In this document: positions 9,503 to 17,515 of the stretch, one piece after another | Layout of the letters: each line of letters opens with the position of its first letter | Position numbering within the stretch: position 1 is the stretch's first letter | Origin: Elusimicrobia bacterium GWD2_63_28 | Lineage (GTDB): Bacteria > Elusimicrobiota > Elusimicrobia > Elusimicrobiales > UBA9959 | NCBI GenBank assembly: GCA_001799895.1 | Contig: MGUI01000008.1 | Span: forward strand, 1 to 36,655 | Direction: 5' to 3' | Length of the DNA: 36,655 bases | Program-made: the position numbers and the translations under genes | The notes under the pieces: generated by a model | What the model was told of the DNA's origin: nothing | The model's database searches: none | Seen by the model: the letters and a program-made list of their open reading frames with translations, nothing else

Positions 9503-10107
9503 TATTTGGGGGAGAGGCGCCTGAGCGCCAGCCTTATGATGGTTTCGGCGGAGGCGGCGCTGCCGGCCTCTTCCGCGGCCTCTTCCAGCGCGGCCCTGGC
9601 TTCGCCGGCCCTGAAGCCGAGCCCGGTGAGGGCGTTCATGGCCTGGGTGTACGCGCCCGAGGCGGCCGGAAAGGCACCCGCGGCGTAAGAGCCCTGCGGC
9701 AGCTTATCCTTGAGGGCCGAGACCAGCTTGTCCGCCGTCTTGGCGGTAAAGCCGAAGATGGCCGTGAGGCGCTTGCAGTCCCTGGCCGCCACGGCGGCGG
9801 TGAAGTCCGCCATGGACTTTACGGCCTTGCCCAGGTAGTCCATGGCTTTCTTCGCGCCGGTATTGGGTACGGCGTCTCGGAGCAGGTCGAAAAGCTGCTT
9901 TTCTTCCTTGGAGCGGAAGCCGTAGAGCGCGGTGCCGCCGTACATGCTGATGGATTCCGCCAGGAAGACCTCGACGGTAGAGCCCTCCGCCCCCAGCGCC
10001 TCCAGGGAAGGCGCGCAGAAAAAAACCTCGTAGCCCAGGCCGTTGGTTTCTATGACGGCGCTCTCGGCGTCCTTGTGCACAATGCGGCCGCGCAGGTAGG
10101 CTAGCAT
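9502..10107 (-). CDS. ruvA: Holliday junction DNA-binding subunit RuvA with altered helix-hairpin-helix motifs
   Basis: RuvA forms the tetramer that holds four-way junctions and loads RuvB. The N-terminal OB domain is clear ([10 protein letters not shown], then [11 protein letters not shown]), as is the hinge with [15 protein letters not shown]. The two helix-hairpin-helix motifs that bind the DNA backbone are atypical. The usual GVGPKLA form appears as NTGAKKA (residues 82-88), and the usual GIGKKTA form appears as GFTAKTA (119-125). A domain III for RuvB contact follows ([19 protein letters not shown]). The gene overlaps ruvC by seven bases and ruvB by one. The family call is firm; DNA binding may be changed. 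Confidence 0.94.
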   Translation of the reverse strand: MLAYLRGRIVHKDAESAVIETNGLGYEVFFCAPSLEALGAEGSTVEVFLAESISMYGGTALYGFRSKEEKQLFDLLRDAVPNTGAKKAMDYLGKAVKSMADFTAAVAARDCKRLTAIFGFTAKTADKLVSALKDKLPQGSYAAGAFPAASGAYTQAMNALTGLGFRAGEARAALEEAAEEAGSAASAETIIRLALRRLSPK

Positions 10108-10616
10108 TTGGCTTTCTCCCGGGCGGCGGCTACGGCCTTGGCGAAGGGGGCCAGGCGCAGGTGGCAGAGGCCCGCGGCGGCGGCGTCGGCCACATCGTCG
10201 GGTTCCAGCGGCGCGGGCAGGCAGAGGGTCAGCTGGACCACCCGCTGCATCTGGCGCTTCTCGGCGGAGCCGCTGCCCGAGATGGTCTTCTTTATGGTTT
10301 TGGGATTGTAGGGATAGATGGGGACGCAGGCCTTGTCGCAGGCCAGCAGGATCACGCCGCGGGCGTGCGTGGTATTGGCCTGGGTGTCCGCCCTTTTGGA
10401 GAAAAAGACTTCCTCTATCGCGGCCTCTTCCGGGGCGTGGGCCTTAAGGACCGCGGCGAGCTCGTCGTAGATCACGGAGAGGCGCTTTTCCAGGCGGGCG
10501 CCGGCGGGGGTGTGGATAAGGCCCGAGGCGCGCAGCCGCGGGGGGGCCGCGCCGTCCTTTTCAAGCACGGCCCAGCCGGTCCTGTCCAGCCCGGGATCTA
10601 TGCCTAGTATCCTCAC
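10101..10616 (-). CDS. ruvC: Crossover junction endodeoxyribonuclease RuvC
   Basis: RuvC cuts Holliday junctions after RuvAB migration. The start is GTG at 10616, giving MRILGIDPGLDRTGW. The four catalytic acids are visible: Asp7 in GIDPG, Glu68 in AIEEVFF, and Asp141 and Asp144 in PDDVADA. The conserved THARGVI helix is present. The 171-residue length is standard. Only six bases separate it from yebC, and the start has no strong ribosome-binding site beyond AGAAG nine bases upstream, consistent with expression coupled to yebC. Confidence 0.96.
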   Translation of the reverse strand: MRILGIDPGLDRTGWAVLEKDGAAPPRLRASGLIHTPAGARLEKRLSVIYDELAAVLKAHAPEEAAIEEVFFSKRADTQANTTHARGVILLACDKACVPIYPYNPKTIKKTISGSGSAEKRQMQRVVQLTLCLPAPLEPDDVADAAAAGLCHLRLAPFAKAVAAAREKAKC

Positions 10617-10622
10617 GGAGGC

Positions 10623-11378
10623 TTACTTCTCCAGCTTCGCGAGGATGGCGTCGGGGATGTTGAAGTTCGAGTAAACCTGCTGGACGTCTTCGTGGTCTTC
10701 CAGCGCGTCCATCAGCTTTAGCACCTGCTCCGCCTTGTCCTCGCCCACGTTCACTTCATTCTTGGGAAGCATGGTGATCTCGGAGGAGGAGAGGGGTATC
10801 TTTTTCTCCAGGAGCTTCGTCTTGACGGCTTCAAAATCCTGCGGGGAGGTGATGATCTCGAATTCTTCGGACCCTTCGGGGGCGCGGAAATCCTCGGCGC
10901 CGATCTCGAGCACCAGGTTCATCAGCTCCTCTTCTTTGGCGTCCTCTTTCTTTACGGAGAGGTAGCCTTTCTGCTCGAACATCCAGCCGACGCTGCCGGT
11001 GGAGCCCATGTTGCCGCCGTGCTGGTCGAGGATCTTGCGGATCTCGCTGGCGGCGCGGTTCTTGCTGTCGGTGGTGACGTTGATGATGATGGCTATGCCG
11101 CAGGGACCGTAGCCTTCGTAAACGATTTCCTCATAGGTGACGCCCGGTTCCTGGCCCGTGCCGCGGCGTATGGCGCGCTTGACGTTCTCGAGCGGCATGT
11201 TGCTTCCCTTGGCATCGGCGATCGCGGAACGCAGGCGGGGGTTGTCATCGGGATTTCCGCCGCCGGCTTTGGCCGCGATGGCTATTTCCTTTATGATCTT
11301 GGTCCAGACCTTGCCCCTTTTGGCGTCGGTTATGGCCTTTTTGTGTTTGATACCAGCCCAGTGAGAATGTCCGCCCAT
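10623..11378 (-). CDS. yebC: YebC/PmpR/TACO1-family regulatory protein
   Basis: YebC-family proteins are reported as DNA-binding regulators and, more recently, as translation factors acting at difficult peptide sequences. The family N-terminus MGGHSHWAGIKHKKAITDAK is intact. It is followed by KAGGGNPDDNPRLRSAI, NMPLENVKRAIRRGTG, YEGYGPCGIAIIINVTTDSKNR and GSVGWMFEQKG. The length of 251 is typical. AAGGAG precedes the ATG. It is the first gene of the minus-strand run and heads the conserved yebC-ruvCAB order. Confidence 0.96.
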   Translation of the reverse strand: MGGHSHWAGIKHKKAITDAKRGKVWTKIIKEIAIAAKAGGGNPDDNPRLRSAIADAKGSNMPLENVKRAIRRGTGQEPGVTYEEIVYEGYGPCGIAIIINVTTDSKNRAASEIRKILDQHGGNMGSTGSVGWMFEQKGYLSVKKEDAKEEELMNLVLEIGAEDFRAPEGSEEFEIITSPQDFEAVKTKLLEKKIPLSSSEITMLPKNEVNVGEDKAEQVLKLMDALEDHEDVQQVYSNFNIPDAILAKLEK

Positions 11379-11447
11379 GGTGAACTCCTTAACCTGTTTG
11401 AGGAATTTCAGATGAAATCTGCCGCAATTATGACCGCGATGAAATAA

Positions 11448-11476
11448 ATTCTATAATAATATGAATACTTGCACAA
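11448..11476 (-). promoter_or_regulatory. Candidate promoter for the yebC-ruvCAB run
   Basis: Read on the minus strand, TTGTGC and TAGAAT are separated by 17 bases, about 70 bases before the yebC ATG. The -35 is weak and the -10 good. The leader between it and yebC also contains the small inverted repeat CAGATGAAATCTG. Confidence 0.35.
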
Positions 11477-11514
11477 CCCGCCCCGCCAGCAGTATCCGGG
11501 GGGCGTGACAGGAA

Positions 11515-11588
11515 GCCCCCTTAGCTCAACTGGATAGAGCGCCTGCCTTCGAAGCAGTAGGTTAGAGGTTCGAGTCCTCTAGGGGGCA
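11515..11588 (+). tRNA. tRNA-Arg (anticodon UCG)
   Basis: A 74-base cloverleaf can be drawn by hand. The acceptor stem is GCCCCCT/AGGGGGC with discriminator A, the D-arm is GCTC/GAGC, and the anticodon loop CTTCGAA places TCG at 34-36. The T-arm is AGAGG-TTCGAGT-CCTCT. CCA is not encoded. The anticodon reads CGA and probably other CGN arginine codons. The outermost anticodon-stem pair (27-43) is a C-T mismatch, leaving four pairs. Confidence 0.96.
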
Positions 11589-11668
11589 CGTTTTACGCGG
11601 TTACGCGGCTCTGCGGTCCTGTAACTATTTTGTAATCAAAAGTTAACCATACCGCAAACAGGATAGAT

Positions 11669-11674
11669 TAGAAT
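11669..11674 (+). promoter_or_regulatory. Candidate -10 box placing HEAT-gene transcription start at its ATG
   Basis: TAGAAT ends exactly six bases before the ATG at 11681, and there is no ribosome-binding site between them. A sigma-70-type start about seven bases past this box would give a leaderless mRNA. No convincing -35 is seen. Confidence 0.4.
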
Positions 11675-11680
11675 TTATAC

Positions 11681-12772
11681 ATGGTTGCCTTACTGCTGGC
11701 CGCATTGCTGGTCCTGCCTGCCCTGCCCGGGCAGGCTCAGTCATTGTCTAAAAGCGAGCTGGGCCGCAAAGCCCTGAAGACCGTGGTGGACCACCTCAAG
11801 AGCCAGGATTCCGACGTGCGCGCGCTGGCCGCCTCCATACTGGGAGAGGCCGGCAACAAAGCCGCCTCTGGGATGCTGCGCAACATGCTGGGCGACCGGG
11901 ACAAGTACGTGCGCGTAGCCGCGGCGCGGGCGCTGTGGGAACTGGGCAGCCCCGCTGGCATGAAGACCGTGCTCGGGATAATCAACGACGTGCCGGCCCA
12001 GGGCCCGATCACCGTTACCAATACCCCGCTGGTGGAGCTCAAGATAATTTCACAGAACAAGATCCGCGAGAACGCCATGGAGGCCTACGCCGGGATGAAG
12101 GGGGAGAAAGCCTCCGACCTGCTCTACAAGCTCAAGAACGACAATTACGGCCCCATCCGCGACGCCGCCGCCCGCGAACTGGCCCGCCTGGGCCATGACG
12201 ATGAGCTGGCGCAGTTCACCGAGGCGCTGGGCGACGAGGACGAGGGCATACGCTACCAGGGCGCGAGCGTCCTGGCGAGGGTCTGCAATTCCGCCGCCTC
12301 CGGCCCGCTGGCGAAACTGCTGGCCGGGGAACAGTCCATGCGGGTGCGCATAGCCGCGCTGGACGCGCTTAAATGCGCGCCCGAGAAGAAAGAGGCCGCC
12401 GCCGAACTGCTCAAACTGGCGGAGGACCAGAACCCCACTATCAAGTTCAAGGCCGTGGCCGCGCTGGGCGGCATCAAGGACCCCAAAGTAAAGGAAAAGC
12501 TTTCAGCCGTGGCGACCGAGACGCGCGACATACGGCTCAGGATAACGGCCCAGAAGGGACTGATGCTGGCCGGGGCCGCCCCCGACCTCAATACCGCGCG
12601 CGACGCCCTGAGCGCCGCCAGCGCGGACATCAGGCTGGAGGCGGTCAGCGTGATAGCCTCTTTCCCCGCGGACGACGCGCTGCCGCTGCTGGCCCAGGCC
12701 CTGGACGACCAGGACACCCGGGTTAAACTGGCCGGGGCGCTGCAGACTTTGAAGATAGCTTCACGGAAGTAA
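11681..12772 (+). CDS. Exported HEAT-repeat protein
   Basis: This 363-residue protein begins with a signal peptide (VALLLAALLVLPALPGQAQS). The rest is a chain of about eight to ten alpha-helical HEAT/PBS-lyase-type repeats. Recurring elements include DVRALAASILGEAG, YVRVAAARALWELG, IRDAAARELARLG, IRYQGASVLARV and DIRLEAVSVIASF. Such solenoids are scaffolds for protein binding; no catalytic site is seen. There is no lipobox, so a soluble periplasmic location is likely. It starts two bases before the large protease gene, suggesting the two are made together and may interact. Its specific partner is unknown. The start lacks a ribosome-binding site, fitting leaderless initiation. Confidence 0.85.
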   Translation: MVALLLAALLVLPALPGQAQSLSKSELGRKALKTVVDHLKSQDSDVRALAASILGEAGNKAASGMLRNMLGDRDKYVRVAAARALWELGSPAGMKTVLGIINDVPAQGPITVTNTPLVELKIISQNKIRENAMEAYAGMKGEKASDLLYKLKNDNYGPIRDAAARELARLGHDDELAQFTEALGDEDEGIRYQGASVLARVCNSAASGPLAKLLAGEQSMRVRIAALDALKCAPEKKEAAAELLKLAEDQNPTIKFKAVAALGGIKDPKVKEKLSAVATETRDIRLRITAQKGLMLAGAAPDLNTARDALSAASADIRLEAVSVIASFPADDALPLLAQALDDQDTRVKLAGALQTLKIASRK

Positions 12773-12774
12773 TT

Positions 12775-15700
12775 ATGAAGAACGCCAAGATCCTGCTGCT
12801 CGCTCTACTCCTCCCGCTCCTGGCCGGCGCCGGGGACCTTTGCGCCGCCCCCAAGGCCCGCATGCGCGGCCCGTCGCCGCTTACCGATTCGCTGCGCCCG
12901 GTCCGCAAGTCTCCCGCCCCCGCCACGCGCGAGGCCTTCCGTGCCTTCGTGAAAAAGCAGGGCAAGGGCTGGAAGGTGCGCTACAACCCGCGCACCGCCC
13001 TGCCCGAGGCCCTGGTCGGAGGCCGCACGGCGCGCTACCCCGGCACCCCCGAGCAGGCCGCCGCCGCCTTCTTTGAAGACAATAAAGAACTCCTTAAAGT
13101 GGACCCGAGCTCCCTGCGCCTGGCGCTAAAGCGGGAGTTCCTTGGCGTGACCCATTTGCAGTACCAGCAGTACAAGGACGGCATCCCGGTGGAGTTCTCC
13201 TACGCCCGCGTGCACGTCACCGCCGACGGCCAGGTTTCCGGCTACCAGGGCAAGTTCGAGCCCGGCCTGGCCCTGGACACCGCGCCCCGCATCACCGAGC
13301 AGGCGGCGGTCATGGCCGCCTCGGCGGAGCTGGGGCGCCAGCTGAAAGTTTCAAAGACCGAACTGGTCATCTATCCCGACGAGGCGGCGGGCGGGCTGAA
13401 GCTGGCCTGGAAGGTCCGCGGCCGCTCGGGCGGCCTCTGGGTGTATTACGTGGACGCCCTGGACGGCTCCGTCCTGTTCAAATACGACGATCTCCGCTAC
13501 GTCTGCAACAATAACGCTTCCTACTCCACGCAGGGCACTTCCTCCGGCGCGGTCTATGCCGTCTCGCCCCTGCCGGCCTACAGCGGCCCCACCAGCATGA
13601 ACGTGACGGAGGACCTCTGGACGCCCCCGGTCCGCAAGTCCCTGCGCGACCAGTATTTCTGGGCGGGCGGCTATTCCAGCGCCACGGTCACCAACCAGTA
13701 CGGGGATTACTGCACCGGCAACGATCCCGCGCCGGGACTGGGCGACGGGAAAGTGTTCTCTTCGCTGAAGGGCCCCTATTTCGCCGTGAATAATTTCCGC
13801 GGCGCCAGCGCCCACTTCGACAACGGTACCGGGGTTTGGCAATACGTCACCACGGCGGTGCAGACGCCCCATCCCTACGAGAATTCCACCAGCTACCCGC
13901 CCTACGCCATCACCATCCCTGACAACTGGACGGCCAGCGGCCACAGGTTCGCCAAGGTGATGCCCCGCTTCACCTCTTTCAGCGCCGGCTCGCTCGACGT
14001 TTACGGCTCGGTCAACGATGCCGACGAGGTCTATGTGAAAAGCGGGGGGGGCACCGTGGGCGCTTATATAGGCACCAGGACCTCGCCCTTCTATGGGTCC
14101 GCGGTGGAAAACCCCGCCTTCTCCGTGGTCCTCGAGACGGACGAATCGGGTACTTCGGACGGCTTCGTCATAGACATCTCCAGCTACCTGGTCCTGACCA
14201 ACGCGCCCACCACCCCCAACAATACCACCGGGTCCGTCTACTGGTCCACCACCACGGCGGGAATTATCCTGGACCGCAGCCTCGGCGGCTCCAACGCCCT
14301 TTCCGAGATCAACGCCTTCTACCACCTCAACGCCATACGCCGCTACTTCGACCCCATCAATAAGAACACTTCCGGGAACGCGGCCGCCGACCTGACTGAG
14401 CAGGTGCCGGTGATGGTGCACGCCCACGGCGCGCCCGATACGCTGACCGGCTGCGTGAACGGCTGCAACGGCATGATGAACGCCTATTACGACCTGGAAA
14501 AGGGCCACATCATCATGGGCGACGGCATGATGGACTTCAACGGCAAGTACCGCTCTTTCGCGCTGGACGGCACCATAGTGCGCCACGAATACATACACCT
14601 GGTCATAGACAGGATCTACCCCATAGTCAATTTCGGCGAGTTCGGCGCCCTCAGCGAAGCCATCTCCGACTATTTCGCGCTGTCCTCCTTCTGGAGAGAG
14701 GGCTACGACGGCGCCCCCTACGCCAACCAGGTGACGCTGGGCAATTTCGTGGGCGCTGGGGAAGGCTCGGCGCGCGACATCTCGGCCTCCGGTCAGCCCA
14801 CCGGCCTGCGGAGGATGCCCTCCAGCTGGAACGACCCCACCTACGGCTGGTACGGCGAGGTGCACGAGGACAGCATGATCCTGTCCCAGGCCCTTTACAA
14901 ACTGGGCAACCCCAACGGCTCCCGTTACCTCGGCCTGCTGACCGGCGGCCAGTTCGCCGGGCAAGATGCCGCCGACGTGCTGCTCTTCGCGGCGCTGTTC
15001 TACTTCCCGGACAATTTCTACAACCTCCAGGACGCCATGCTGGACGCCTGCAACCAGCTGGAGGCGGCCGGCGCCGGCTGCACCTCCGGCATGCGCACAA
15101 ATATCGCGGGGGCCTTCGGCGACCACGGCATAGGCTCTTTCCCCGGCGGCGATTCCTATGAGACCAGCTCAGTCACTTCCTACTGCGAGACCAATAACGG
15201 CCCGGAATGCGCGGCGGACGTCAGCAGCCTCGCGTCCCTGTCCGCCACTGTTTACCCGGTGGGAGACGTGGACTATTATTCCCTGCCGCTGGCCGCCGGG
15301 CGGTTCAGCGCCACGCTGACCCTGCCGTCCACCTCCGACGAGGGCATCTACCACGCCTTCTCCATGTTCCTGTTCGACGCGAACCGCGAATATATTACCG
15401 AGGCCATCCCCGCCATCTACGGCACCGGCGGCAACGCCTGCAGCGATTCCGGGCTGTGCTACACGCTTTCACGCTCCGTGACCCTTAATTACGAGGTTCC
15501 TTACGGCGGGGGGCGCTATTACCTGGTCGTCTCGGGAGCACCCAACCAGTATTACGGCAATTCGGAAGCCAACTCTTCAAGCCCTTACACTATCGCCCTT
15601 AACCGCGAGGAGCAGGGCAGCGCCACGGCCCGCATCTACGCCGCGGTCTACGACAACGACGAGATCTCCTTCGACGTTCCTTTCCCGTATTTCCCGATGT

Positions 15701-16311
15701 CCGGCTCGCCTTCGCCTTCGACCCTTACCGTTTCGGGGGCTGAGCTGGTCTTCGAGCACGCGCAGCTGCGGGACCACAACTACGCCCCGATACCGCTGAC
15801 GCTTACCAATGCCGCCGGCTCCTACATGGCTCTTTCCGCGCCCCTGGACGCCAGTTCCCTTAATACGGACGCCCTGGGCCGCCGCCTGCTCTCCAGCCGG
15901 GTGCGGCTGCAGCCCGGCTTCGCGGCCCGCTATCCCTCCGTGGGCACGGTTTACCTGGAGATCTTCGGCCGCAACCACCTCGGCCACGTCACCTCGCTGG
16001 GCGTTTCCAACGCCCTCAACCTGGCCGCCAACCGGTCCGGAGTTACGGCCTATAACAATATCATCGGCGACGGCAGTGCCGCGATAATCAAATACGAAGT
16101 GCAGTCCGCCGGCAGCCTTTCGGTGAAGGTCTATACGCAGTCCGGCACGCTGGTAAAGACGGTTCACGACGGCCCGGTTCCCGCCGGCCGGGGCACGCTG
16201 GAGTGGGACGGCACCAATTCCAAAGGCAGCAAGGCGGCCAGCGGCATCTATTTCGTAAAGACCAAGGGCCCCGGTGTGGACAAGGTCGTCAAGATAGCGG
16301 TGATCAGATAA
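12775..16311 (+). CDS. Large secreted thermolysin-type (M4/M36-like) metalloprotease with PPC and FlgD-like C-terminal domains
   Basis: This 1178-residue protein has a signal peptide (about 1-24) and an FTP inhibitory prodomain (about 75-155, with GVTHLQYQQYKDGIPVEFS). A PepSY-like region follows (about 175-245). The catalytic domain has NAFYHLNAIRRYF, the zinc motif HEYIH (His604, Glu605, His608), a third ligand Glu628 in GALSEAISDYF exactly 20 residues later as in thermolysin, and His697 in YGEVHEDS at the place of thermolysin His231. About 100 extra residues of beta-rich sequence are inserted before the zinc site. A PPC-like beta domain spans roughly 800-945, and an FlgD-like/sorting-type domain closes the protein (about 1093-1178, with VYTQSGTLVKTV and GIYFVKTKG). 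It is probably secreted or surface-held and self-activating. The substrate is unknown. Confidence 0.9.
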   Translation: MKNAKILLLALLLPLLAGAGDLCAAPKARMRGPSPLTDSLRPVRKSPAPATREAFRAFVKKQGKGWKVRYNPRTALPEALVGGRTARYPGTPEQAAAAFFEDNKELLKVDPSSLRLALKREFLGVTHLQYQQYKDGIPVEFSYARVHVTADGQVSGYQGKFEPGLALDTAPRITEQAAVMAASAELGRQLKVSKTELVIYPDEAAGGLKLAWKVRGRSGGLWVYYVDALDGSVLFKYDDLRYVCNNNASYSTQGTSSGAVYAVSPLPAYSGPTSMNVTEDLWTPPVRKSLRDQYFWAGGYSSATVTNQYGDYCTGNDPAPGLGDGKVFSSLKGPYFAVNNFRGASAHFDNGTGVWQYVTTAVQTPHPYENSTSYPPYAITIPDNWTASGHRFAKVMPRFTSFSAGSLDVYGSVNDADEVYVKSGGGTVGAYIGTRTSPFYGSAVENPAFSVVLETDESGTSDGFVIDISSYLVLTNAPTTPNNTTGSVYWSTTTAGIILDRSLGGSNALSEINAFYHLNAIRRYFDPINKNTSGNAAADLTEQVPVMVHAHGAPDTLTGCVNGCNGMMNAYYDLEKGHIIMGDGMMDFNGKYRSFALDGTIVRHEYIHLVIDRIYPIVNFGEFGALSEAISDYFALSSFWREGYDGAPYANQVTLGNFVGAGEGSARDISASGQPTGLRRMPSSWNDPTYGWYGEVHEDSMILSQALYKLGNPNGSRYLGLLTGGQFAGQDAADVLLFAALFYFPDNFYNLQDAMLDACNQLEAAGAGCTSGMRTNIAGAFGDHGIGSFPGGDSYETSSVTSYCETNNGPECAADVSSLASLSATVYPVGDVDYYSLPLAAGRFSATLTLPSTSDEGIYHAFSMFLFDANREYITEAIPAIYGTGGNACSDSGLCYTLSRSVTLNYEVPYGGGRYYLVVSGAPNQYYGNSEANSSSPYTIALNREEQGSATARIYAAVYDNDEISFDVPFPYFPMSGSPSPSTLTVSGAELVFEHAQLRDHNYAPIPLTLTNAAGSYMALSAPLDASSLNTDALGRRLLSSRVRLQPGFAARYPSVGTVYLEIFGRNHLGHVTSLGVSNALNLAANRSGVTAYNNIIGDGSAAIIKYEVQSAGSLSVKVYTQSGTLVKTVHDGPVPAGRGTLEWDGTNSKGSKAASGIYFVKTKGPGVDKVVKIAVIR

Positions 16312-16331
16312 TGGCGGCGGCGGCTATATGA
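16311..16331 (+). other. Six-codon coupling ORF between the protease and PorV-family genes
   Basis: The protease TAA overlaps an ATG as TAATG. That ATG opens a frame reading MAAAAI, and its TGA overlaps the ATG of the next gene as ATGA. The downstream gene has no ribosome-binding site, so stop-start reinitiation through this tiny frame is a plausible way to translate it. It may be chance. Confidence 0.3.
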
Positions 16332-17509
16332 ACTACTGCAAAGAATTTCCAAGCAAAAGAGCGGCGGCCCTGGCGGCCGTCCTCGCCGCCGCCTGCTGCG
16401 GCCTCTCCCCGGCTTTCGCCGGCGGCCCCGGCTCCGCCGGCGTGCAGGTGCTCAAGACGGATGTGAGCCCCCGCGCCCTGGGCATGGGCGGCGCCTTCGC
16501 GGCCGTGGCCGACGACGCCTACGCGGCCAATTACAACCCGGCCGGGCTGGGCCAGCTCTACCTGCCGGAAGCCTCGGCCATGTACCTGTCGGGCTTCGAC
16601 GATTCCAAGCTGCAGCACCTGTCCTTCAGCCTGCCGCTCCCCGTGCAGGGCTTCTCCGGCTTCGATAAGCCGGTCATCGGCATCTCCGCCCTTTTCTCGG
16701 ACAGCGGCAGGTTCGTCTACAACCCGATCGACAATTTGGGCAACGTGAATTCCGTCAGCATGGACGCCGAGAGCACCCGCGTGCTGACGCTGAGCTACGG
16801 CGAAAAGGTCTATTCCGGCGAGGTGGATCTGGAGGGCTACAAGGCGAAGATAGAGCAGTACCTCGGGCTTTCCGTGAAGTATATAGGCTCCGAGCTGCTG
16901 GAGACCTACTCCGCTTCCGCGCTGGCCTTCGACGGCGGCTGGCTGATGCGCGAGCCCGACCTGGGCCTGAGCCTCGGCGTCTCCATCTCCAATTTCGGCA
17001 CCGGCATAAAATATTTCAGGGAAAGCACGCCGCTGCCCACCATCCTGCGCGTCGGGATGGCGTACCAGCCGCCCACCGTCATGGCGCAGTCCCTGCTGCT
17101 TACCGCCGAGGCCGACATGTATCTGCAGGAGAGCTGCAAGAGCATCCGGGGCGGGCTGGAATACCGCTTCCAGGAAGTTTTCCACTTAAGGGGCGGCTAC
17201 AGGGCCGCCGATGACAACTCCGGCCCCGCCATCGGGCTGGGCGTGCATTACGAGAATTTCGCCCTCGACTTCGGCATGACCATGGGGGGAGAGGTCTTCA
17301 ATACCTCCCAGGTCGCTTTCACCTACAAGTTCTCCAACTGGCGCACCGGCGAGTACAAGAAGAAGCCGCAGTACCGCATCGCCGAAGAGGCGCCCCGCCA
17401 GGGCAAGGCCAAGCCGGCCGCGAGGCAGCCTTCCAGGCCGTCCTCCAGGGAGCCCGCCAAGCCGGCGGCCAAGCCCAAGAAAGATTCCGATTTCTTCTGG
17501 ATCTATTGA
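16328..17509 (+). CDS. PorV/PorQ-family (UPF0164-like) outer-membrane beta-barrel protein
   Basis: The 393-residue protein has a signal sequence ending near AFAGG. It then shows the family's diagnostic start VSPRALGMGGAFAAVADDAYAANYNPAGLGQL. Alternating strands follow (HLSFSLPLPV, VLTLSYGEKVY, LSVKYIGSELL, LSLGVSISNFG, LRVGMAYQPP, IRGGLEYRFQ, IGLGVHYENFALDFGMTM, AFTYKFSNW), as expected for a FadL-like barrel. After the barrel a Pro/Lys/Arg/Ala-rich tail of about 45 residues ends in DFFWIY. In Bacteroidota, PorV recognises C-terminal domains of type IX secretion cargo. Placement directly after a protease with a sorting-type C-terminal domain suggests a comparable role here, which is inference. 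No ribosome-binding site is seen. Confidence 0.85.
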   Translation: MNYCKEFPSKRAAALAAVLAAACCGLSPAFAGGPGSAGVQVLKTDVSPRALGMGGAFAAVADDAYAANYNPAGLGQLYLPEASAMYLSGFDDSKLQHLSFSLPLPVQGFSGFDKPVIGISALFSDSGRFVYNPIDNLGNVNSVSMDAESTRVLTLSYGEKVYSGEVDLEGYKAKIEQYLGLSVKYIGSELLETYSASALAFDGGWLMREPDLGLSLGVSISNFGTGIKYFRESTPLPTILRVGMAYQPPTVMAQSLLLTAEADMYLQESCKSIRGGLEYRFQEVFHLRGGYRAADDNSGPAIGLGVHYENFALDFGMTMGGEVFNTSQVAFTYKFSNWRTGEYKKKPQYRIAEEAPRQGKAKPAARQPSRPSSREPAKPAAKPKKDSDFFWIY

Positions 17510-17515
17510 GCCATT

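Noticed and set aside
11515..11680. tRNA-Arg as an integration site for a mobile element
   Set aside because: No integrase, attachment-site repeat of the tRNA 3' end or foreign-looking gene is seen beside it; the following genes share the local composition.
13351..15126. A 591-codon minus-strand open frame inside the protease gene
   Set aside because: The plus strand encodes the zinc protease motifs here; the minus frame has only Val/Gly/His/Arg-rich shadow sequence.
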